DNA of 64,000 nucleotides, from the NCBI RefSeq assembly GCF_014648435.1, contig NZ_BMRC01000020.1, positions 66,425-130,424 of the forward strand, given 5' to 3'. The notes under the pieces are model-generated. The model was not told the DNA's origin, searched no databases, and saw nothing but the letters and a program-made list of their open reading frames with translations. Source of the stretch: Nonomuraea spiralis (GTDB taxonomy: Bacteria; Actinomycetota; Actinomycetes; Streptosporangiales; Streptosporangiaceae). Shown one piece after another: positions 59,220-64,000 of this stretch (position 1 is its first letter; the number at the start of each line of letters is the position of its first letter). Both the position numbers and the translations under genes were made by a program.

Positions 59220-59315
59220 TCCTTGAGTCTATAGAAACCCAAATGGAATTCATTGGACGCATGGAAGGCGTGTGTGGTCACCTGCTGTCGAACCGGCGAC
59301 GTGAAGGAGTCAACA

Positions 59316-60323
59316 GTGGAACAAGGTGACGTGGCGGTGCGGGGCGCGACCGTTCAGTTCGAGCCCCGGCCCGACGACAAGAGCTACAACCTGGCCAGGA
59401 TCGAGCACTACGTACGCGAGGCAGCCGCCGCACACGTGCAGATCCTCGCCTTCCCTGAGATGTGCCTGCTGGGGTACTGGCACCTGCGCCGGCACCCCGC
59501 CGACCGCCTCCGCGCGCTGGCTGAGCCGCTGGCCGGGCCATCGATCTCGGCCATCCGGCAACTGGCGGCCGATCACGGCATGGCCATCGGGGCAGGCTTC
59601 CTGGAGATCGACGAGCAGGGTCGGCTGTTCAACAGTTACGCCGTGTGCATGCCGGACGGGCACGTGCACTGCCACCGCAAACTGCACGCCTTCGAACACG
59701 AGGCGATCAGCAGCGGCGACTCCTACACCGTCTTCGACACGCCTTGGGGCGTACGCGCGGGCGTACTCATCTGCTGGGACAACAACCTGGTCGAGAACGT
59801 CCGGGCAAGTGCACTGCTGGGCGCTTCGATACTGCTGGCCCCCCACCAGACCGGCGGCACCGACTCACGCAGCCCCCACGGGATGCGGCCGATCCCCGCG
59901 CAGCTCTGGCACGATCGCCACCGCGCCCCGGAGGCGATCGAAACCGCGCTGCGCGGGCCCAGCGGACGCGAGTGGCTGATGCGCTGGCTGCCCGCCCGCG
60001 CCCATGACAACGGCCTGTTCCTCCTGTTCAGCAACGGCGTCGGCCAGGACGACGACGAGATCCGCACAGGCAACGCGATGATCATCGACCCCTACGGCCG
60101 CATCCTCGCCGAGACTTGGAAGGCGGGTGACGACATGGTGATCGCCGACCTCGACCTCTCCCTGCTGCCGCTGTCGACGGGCCGGCGATGGATCCAGGGA
60201 CGACGCCCGGAGCTCTACGACATCCTCACCCGCCGCTTCGGAGACGAACGCGAACCTCGCGCCGCCCGATTCGCCACCGATTCGGTGCCGCTTCACCGCG
60301 GCCCCCACGAACCGACCGCCTGA
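59316..60323 (+). CDS. Carbon-nitrogen hydrolase (nitrilase superfamily)
   Basis: A 335-aa protein with the full catalytic set: Glu in QILAFPEMCLLGYW (about 50), Lys in HCHRKLHAFEHEA (about 125) and Cys in GVLICWDNNLVENVRA (about 158). Length and the insert after the Cys (TGGTDSRSPHGMRPIPAQLW) are larger than in omega-amidases, more like formamidase/amidase types. It hydrolyses a C-N bond of an amide or nitrile; substrate unknown. AAGGAG lies six bases before the GTG. Probably activated by the divergent LysR. Confidence 0.84.
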   Translation: MEQGDVAVRGATVQFEPRPDDKSYNLARIEHYVREAAAAHVQILAFPEMCLLGYWHLRRHPADRLRALAEPLAGPSISAIRQLAADHGMAIGAGFLEIDEQGRLFNSYAVCMPDGHVHCHRKLHAFEHEAISSGDSYTVFDTPWGVRAGVLICWDNNLVENVRASALLGASILLAPHQTGGTDSRSPHGMRPIPAQLWHDRHRAPEAIETALRGPSGREWLMRWLPARAHDNGLFLLFSNGVGQDDDEIRTGNAMIIDPYGRILAETWKAGDDMVIADLDLSLLPLSTGRRWIQGRRPELYDILTRRFGDEREPRAARFATDSVPLHRGPHEPTA

Positions 60324-60798
60324 GGCACGGACCGGCCTGCCATCGCCCAGACAGCCCGGGATGACGGCACGTAGGAGTCCCAGCCGCTCACCACGAGTCG
60401 CCTCTACCCGATGTGACGCCCCGCTCAGGCGTACTCCCGGGATGTAGTCCTGCGGGGAGACGCCGGTCGCCCCGCGCACGATCGTGCGCAACGTCGGCAG
60501 GCTGACGCCCGGCCTTCTGGCCTGCTCGGTGAGCGGCGTCCTGGTGAAGGCGTCCTTCTCCAGGCGGGCGAGCAGCGGGTGGCGAGGCCCCGCGTCGCGT
60601 CCGGCGAGGACCAGCTCATTTGTGGCACGACCAGCTGCGCACCCCGATTCCTCGGCTCTTGGCTCGAGCGCTACCCGTCACCCGGCCACGCTCAACCCTC
60701 GGCGGCCAGCCCCCGCCAGCCTGGTGACGTCACGTTCATGACCGACTACGGCTGGGGCTTGCTCAACGTGTCCGCCCGAACGTGGGAAGGCCGGGCCC
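60324..60798. other. 475-bp gap with an AraC-type relic
   Basis: Apart from the AraC-family fragment on the minus strand listed separately, no coding sequence is supported. Other open frames here are arginine/proline-rich and have no family likeness. I see no convincing terminator. Confidence 0.5.
60425..60600 (-). pseudogene. AraC/XylS-family regulator, HTH fragment
   Basis: The minus strand reads RHPLLARLEKDAFTRTPLTE, QARRPGVSLPTLRTIVRGAT and GVSPQDYIPGVRLS. This is the AraC double-HTH region (typical ...EQARLSGVSLPTLRRIVRAATGVSPQDYVRRVRL...) from its start to just before the end. The ligand domain is missing and the last helix is altered (IPG for a basic helix), so the gene is broken. Confidence 0.6.
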
Positions 60799-62103
60799 TC
60801 AGCCCTGGTGGTCGGCCTGGTCGAGAAGGTATCGCTGCTCGATCCGGTTGCCGGTCAGGGAGGCCGCCTCGCGGTACAGCCGTGCCGCGCCGGGCGCGTC
60901 GCCGGTCATCGAGAGCAGGTGGGCGCGTACGGCATGTTCGCGTCGCCGGACCAGCGGGTCCTGGTCGAGCCGGAAGCGGCGGTTGAGGTCGTCGAGCAGG
61001 GCCAGTCCCCGGGCCGGCCCGTACGCCTTGGTCACGGCTACCACCCGGCTCAGCCGTACCGGCGCGGTGGGGTTGAGCCGTTCGAGCCACAGGTAGAGCG
61101 CCGCGATCTGCGGCCAGTCCGTCCGCTCCGGCGACGCGGCCGCGGCGTGGACGGCCGCGATCGCCGCCTGAAGCTGGTAGGGGCCCACCTCGCGGCGGGT
61201 CCAGACGCCGTCGATCAGCTCGGTGCCCTCGCCGATGAGGTCGGCGTCCCATCGCGTACGGTCCTGCTCGTCCAGAGGTACCAGCTCGTCGTGGCCACCG
61301 GTGCGGGCGGGACGGCGGGCCTCGGTGAGCAGCATCAGCGCGAGCAGGCCGGTGACCTCGGCGTCGGCGGGCACGGAGGCGTGGAGCATGCGGGTCAGCC
61401 GGATGGCCTCGCCGGTCAGGTCGACGCGGGCGAGCCGGTCGCCGGCGGAGGCGGTGTAGCCCTCGTTGAAGATCAGGTAGAGCACCTGCATGACGGCGGC
61501 CATCCGGCCGTCGCGGCCGAGGTCGGCCGGCGGGGTGAAGCGGGCGCCGGCGCGGGCCAGCTGCTGCTTGGCGCGGCTGATCCGGGTGCCCATGGTGTTC
61601 TCGGCGGTCCCGTACGCGTGCGCGATCTCGGCGGTCGTCAGGCCGCCGACGGCCCGCAGCGTGAGCGCGACCTGGGAGGTGGCGCTCAGCGCGGGGTGGC
61701 AGCACAGCAGCAGCAGGGCGAGGCTGTCGTCGGTCTCCCGCGCGGGGCCGGGCCGGCGGGCCGGTTCCTGGAGGGCCAGTTCGGCGATGCCGGCCTCCTG
61801 CTCGCGCCGGCGCCTGGCCTGGTCGGCGCGGAGCACGTCGACCATCCGCCGGTAGCCGATGCGGATCAGCCAGCTGCGCGGGTTGTCCGGTACGCCCTCG
61901 GCCGGCCAGGCGCGGCTCGCGGCCAGGAGCGCCTCCTGCACCGCGTCCTCGGCGACGTCGAAGCGGCCGAAGCGGCGTACCAGCGCGCCGAGCACCTGGG
62001 GCGCCTCGACGCGCAGGAGGTGCTCGATCTCGGGGTTCAGGCTGTTCCCGTTGTCCTGCCGGCAGTCCGCTCGCGCCGGGTGCCGCCCGGCTTGGTCGAT
62101 CAC
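60799..62103 (-). CDS. ECF42-group RNA polymerase sigma factor
   Basis: A 434-aa sigma factor: region 2 (LGALVRRFGRFDVAEDAVQE, RSWLIRIGYRRMVDVLRADQ), region 4 (SQVALTLRAVGGLTTAEIAH, TAENTMGTRISRAKQQLARA) and a long C-terminal helical domain (YLIFNEGYTASAG; LLALMLLTEARRPART; ALYLWLERLNPTAPVRLSRV) typical of ECF42. No anti-sigma factor is present, as usual for the group, whose partner is a DGPF protein. The GTG start overlaps the DGPF stop (GTGA). It probably reads the TGTCGA-type promoters at 63.2 kb. Confidence 0.9.
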   Translation of the reverse strand: MIDQAGRHPARADCRQDNGNSLNPEIEHLLRVEAPQVLGALVRRFGRFDVAEDAVQEALLAASRAWPAEGVPDNPRSWLIRIGYRRMVDVLRADQARRRREQEAGIAELALQEPARRPGPARETDDSLALLLLCCHPALSATSQVALTLRAVGGLTTAEIAHAYGTAENTMGTRISRAKQQLARAGARFTPPADLGRDGRMAAVMQVLYLIFNEGYTASAGDRLARVDLTGEAIRLTRMLHASVPADAEVTGLLALMLLTEARRPARTGGHDELVPLDEQDRTRWDADLIGEGTELIDGVWTRREVGPYQLQAAIAAVHAAAASPERTDWPQIAALYLWLERLNPTAPVRLSRVVAVTKAYGPARGLALLDDLNRRFRLDQDPLVRRREHAVRAHLLSMTGDAPGAARLYREAASLTGNRIEQRYLLDQADHQG

Positions 62104-62471
62104 CCGGTGAAGTCCTCGCCCATGATCGGCCGGATCTCGATCGGCTCACCCAGCACCTCGACGATCCGGGAGGCGATCTCCACGGCTCGCTCCTGGCTCG
62201 CCACGTCGATCACGGCGAAGCTGGCCAGGACCTCCTTCAGCTCGGCGAACGGCCCGTCGGTCGCCACCACGCCGTCGCCGGACCTGCGGACCGTGGTGCT
62301 GACCGCCGGATGGCCGAGCCCCTCGCTGCCGACGAACTCGCCGGTGGCGATCAGTTCCTGCTCGAACCTCTGGTAGGCGGCGAACGCCGCCAGCGCCTCC
62401 TCGGACGGGGTGTCGGCGGTGGCGTCGTCCCAGGCGGCCGCGGGGGTGTAGCCGAGCAGCAGGTACTTCAT
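62100..62471 (-). CDS. DGPF (YCII-related) protein, partner of the ECF42 sigma factor
   Basis: A 123-aa ferredoxin-like protein: MKYLLLGYTPAAAW, FAAYQRFEQELIATGEFVGS, then VVATDGPFAELKEVLASFAV with the DGPF signature, and EIRPIMGEDF at the end. The family is fused to or beside ECF42 sigma factors and is often their target; its own function is unknown. It is cotranscribed with, and upstream of, the sigma gene. Confidence 0.9.
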   Translation of the reverse strand: MKYLLLGYTPAAAWDDATADTPSEEALAAFAAYQRFEQELIATGEFVGSEGLGHPAVSTTVRRSGDGVVATDGPFAELKEVLASFAVIDVASQERAVEIASRIVEVLGEPIEIRPIMGEDFTG

Positions 62472-62513
62472 GGTTGATCCTCTGGTCGTACGTCGGTAAC
62501 AGGCTATGCGAGG

Positions 62514-63152
62514 TCAGGCGGAGCGGCGCAGGGACAGGGCCAGGACGGTCGTCCAGGTGAAGGCGACCAGGCCGTTGACGGCGATCTGGACGCTCATGTG
62601 CTCCGGCGACATGGGCAGCAGCAGGACGAGCGCGGCGGCGCCGTTGCCGACCGCAGCCGGCACCGCGCGGCGGCGGGCACATCGGACGGCCAGCACGATG
62701 GCGGCGATGGCCAGCGCCGTGAAGGAGAGGGCGGCCGCGGCCGAGTGCGCCACGCTGTGCCAGGACATCTGCGCCACCGGCCGGTCGGGGGTTCCGGCGG
62801 GGAAGCCGTTCTCCGGGTCCATGGTGAACGCGCCGGCCGCGATCATCCCGACCCCGAAGATCCCGACCAGGACGGGCAGCGCCCGGCGGCCGATCCCCTC
62901 GGTGAGGGTACGCCCGACACCGGCGGCCAGCGCCAGGCCGCCCACGCCGGCAAGCACGAACGTGATGATCTGGATCCAGCCGAGGCTGCCGGTGGCAAGC
63001 TGGCTGATCGGATGGCGGGTGATGTCGAAGCCTTCGCGGGTGAGCATCTGGACGACGGCCGAGGTGAAGAAGACCGGCCCTGCCAGGGCGCCGGCGAGCA
63101 GCAGGCGGCCCGACGGGCGGGTGGGAACGTGGGTGGTGGCTGTGGCGGCCAT
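62514..63152 (-). CDS. DUF998 integral membrane protein
   Basis: A 212-aa protein with six hydrophobic helices and the DUF998 form: LLAGALAGPVFFTSAVVQML, FDITRHPISQLATGSLGWIQ and GVGMIAAGAFTMDPENGFPA followed by SWHSVAHSAAAALSF. Function unknown. AGGAGG stands before the ATG. A promoter-like TGTCGA-N17-CGAGG upstream suggests it belongs to the ECF42 regulon; it is 42 bp upstream of the DGPF gene in the same direction, so that promoter may drive DGPF and sigma as well. Confidence 0.85.
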   Translation of the reverse strand: MAATATTHVPTRPSGRLLLAGALAGPVFFTSAVVQMLTREGFDITRHPISQLATGSLGWIQIITFVLAGVGGLALAAGVGRTLTEGIGRRALPVLVGIFGVGMIAAGAFTMDPENGFPAGTPDRPVAQMSWHSVAHSAAAALSFTALAIAAIVLAVRCARRRAVPAAVGNGAAALVLLLPMSPEHMSVQIAVNGLVAFTWTTVLALSLRRSA

Positions 63153-63182
63153 GACTTCCTCCTCGATGGGGTCTTGCCGCTA

Positions 63183-63210
63183 CCTCGTGGCGGGATCCGG
63201 TTTCTCGACA
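63183..63210 (-). promoter_or_regulatory. ECF42-type promoter for the DUF998-DGPF-sigma unit
   Basis: On the minus strand, TGTCGA (63210-63205) and CGAGG (63187-63183) are separated by exactly 17 bases. TGTCGA as -35 and CGA/TC-like -10 is the motif described for ECF42 factors. Start would be near 63175, leaving room for AGGAGG before the ATG at 63152. Confidence 0.7.
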
Positions 63211-63218
63211 CCGACAGC

Positions 63219-63238
63219 GATGTGATCTGAATCACATC
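63219..63238. promoter_or_regulatory. CRP/GlxR-like palindrome between two ECF promoters
   Basis: GATGTGAT-CTGA-ATCACATC, perfect eight-base arms; the inner TGTGATCTGAATCACA fits the CRP-family consensus TGTGA-N6-TCACA. It sits exactly between the two divergent TGTCGA boxes, within 9 bp of each, so a CRP-type regulator bound here could affect both promoters. Confidence 0.65.
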
Positions 63239-63245
63239 CGAGATG

Positions 63246-63273
63246 TGTCGAGGATCGCGGGCGGCCTCCGAGG
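63246..63273 (+). promoter_or_regulatory. ECF42-type promoter for the gene at 63311
   Basis: TGTCGA (63246-63251), 17 bases, CGAGG (63269-63273): the same boxes and spacing as the divergent promoter. Transcription would start near 63281, 30 bp before the ATG with AAGGAGG in between. Confidence 0.7.
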
Positions 63274-63310
63274 TACCGGCGAGCACTGACCAAACCCCAA
63301 GGAGGATGAG

Positions 63311-63745
63311 ATGTCCGAGAAGTCGGAGACCCACGAGCCGAGCGCTGCCCTGAAGGCCCTGGACCGCCTGGTCGGCAGCTGGACGATCACCGGCGGCGCC
63401 GAGGGAACCGTCCGGTACGAGTGGATGCCCGGCGGCTTCTTCCTGCTCCAGCACGTCGACCTCACCCAGTTCGGCCGGCCCGTCACCGGCCTGGAAGTGA
63501 TCGGCAATCTGCGCCCGTTCGGCGAGCCGGCCGGGGCGGACGTGGTGTCCCGCTTCTACGACTCGACCGGCAACACGCTCGACTACGTGTACGAGCTGTC
63601 CGGCGACAAACTGACTATCTGGGGCGGCGTGAAGGGCGGCCCTGCCTACTACGAAGGCACGTTCAGTGCTGACGGCACCACCGTCACCGGCGCATGGGTC
63701 TACCCCGGCGGAGGCGGATACGAATCCACCATGACCCGGATGTGA
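63311..63745 (+). CDS. Small beta-barrel protein (DUF1579-like), probable ECF42 target
   Basis: A 144-aa cytosolic protein: ALKALDRLVGSWTITGGAEG, TVRYEWMPGGFFLLQHVDLT, DVVSRFYDSTGNTLDYVYEL, KLTIWGGVKGGPAYYEGTFS. The GxW start with repeated strands is like DUF1579/nitrobindin-like small barrels, which may bind a small ligand. AAGGAGG is six bases before the ATG. It is divergent from the DUF998 gene and has its own TGTCGA promoter. Confidence 0.75.
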   Translation: MSEKSETHEPSAALKALDRLVGSWTITGGAEGTVRYEWMPGGFFLLQHVDLTQFGRPVTGLEVIGNLRPFGEPAGADVVSRFYDSTGNTLDYVYELSGDKLTIWGGVKGGPAYYEGTFSADGTTVTGAWVYPGGGGYESTMTRM

Positions 63746-64000
63746 CATCGGGGCTCGCATCGACGAGGCTCACCCACGGAACGGGCGCAACCCCATGGAA
63801 CGGCCCCGACGTCACCGCGGCGCTGCCGCCGTACAGCGGCTTCCACTGTGACGAAGCCTCGTCGACCACGCCGCCCCCCGGCCCGGACTCCGTGGCCGTC
63901 CCGTCGACCACGCCGCCGACCGTGCCGGTCCGGGTGCCGCAGCGCCTGATGTCCGGGTGGCCGGCATGGTCGGGGTTGCGTGCGAGCATCGGCGGGGCCC
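63746..64000. other. Right-end 255 bp, no supported gene
   Basis: A plus-strand frame is open from 63742 to the window edge and includes THGTGATPWNGPDVTAALPP and YSGFHCDEASSTTPPPG, but there is no good start or family match. It may be part of a gene continuing past the edge or chance; I cannot decide. Confidence 0.25.

Noticed and set aside
63742..64000. Open plus-strand frame with ATPWNGPDVTAALPPYSGFH at the right edge.
   Set aside because: Its only start is a GTG overlapping the previous stop, there is no ribosome site, and the Thr/Pro-rich tail is typical of chance frames here. Left undecided, not called.

Overview
The window is high-GC DNA with GTG starts, ATGA/GTGA gene overlaps, purine-rich ribosome binding sites and families typical of soil actinomycetes (PucR, PadR, WYL, SARP, ECF42 and DUF5937-ArsR regulators, TAP-like peptidase, Tat-exported hydrolases). 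It looks like an accessory part of an actinobacterial chromosome, perhaps Streptosporangiales; the order is a guess. I saw no rRNA, tRNA, CRISPR array, intact transposase or replication origin. The left end cuts through a nitrilase gene.

Layout. 1-4.9 kb: agmatine/N-carbamoylputrescine catabolism (aguA, nitrilase, a Tat-exported second deiminase, an NCS1 permease) with a TetR regulator and three copies of one palindromic operator. 5-12 kb: integrase relic, secreted peptidase, FAD oxidoreductase-TetR pair, BASS transporter, SnoaL protein and WYL regulator. 12-22.5 kb: a six-gene aromatic operon (AMP ligase, ADP-forming acyl-CoA synthetase, salicylyl-CoA-hydroxylase-like and phenol-hydroxylase-like flavoproteins, extradiol dioxygenase, meta-cleavage hydrolase) facing a PucR regulator. 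22.4-30 kb: damaged SDR and MFS exporter with TetR, PadR plus membrane protein, HxlR relic, LysR and SnoaL protein, CPBP protease.

30.2-34.7 kb: an unusual group: a 134-aa unknown, a DUF6745 protein and, divergently, a TIGR02996/leucine-rich-repeat protein translationally coupled to a 634-aa 2-oxoglutarate/Fe(II) hydroxylase-like protein with an uncharacterised second half. This is the best candidate for an undescribed system. 35-39.8 kb: metallophosphoesterase relic, CapA, DUF1918, hydrolase, ArsR and a membrane protein. 39.8-45.9 kb: a PaaX-family regulator, a flavin monooxygenase, two paralogous saccharopine-dehydrogenase-like reductases and a serine hydrolase, linked by three CTATCG-N9-CGATAG-like sites.

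46-54.4 kb: methyltransferase, MarR/GbsR-type regulator with an IS30-like HTH, PAF-acetylhydrolase-like protein, DUF4188 protein, giant SARP-AAA regulator and a second BASS transporter. 54.4-60.3 kb: two paralogous small hydrolases (one cytosolic, one exported) around a methyltransferase and 2TM protein, then MFS, LysR and a nitrilase. 60.4-63.8 kb: AraC relic and an ECF42 sigma factor with its DGPF partner, a DUF998 membrane protein and a divergent small protein; the last two share a control region with two TGTCGA-N17-CGAGG promoters around a CRP-like palindrome.

Gene relics recur (integrase, MFS, SDR, HxlR, metallophosphoesterase, NB-ARC, AraC), suggesting an actively rearranging region.
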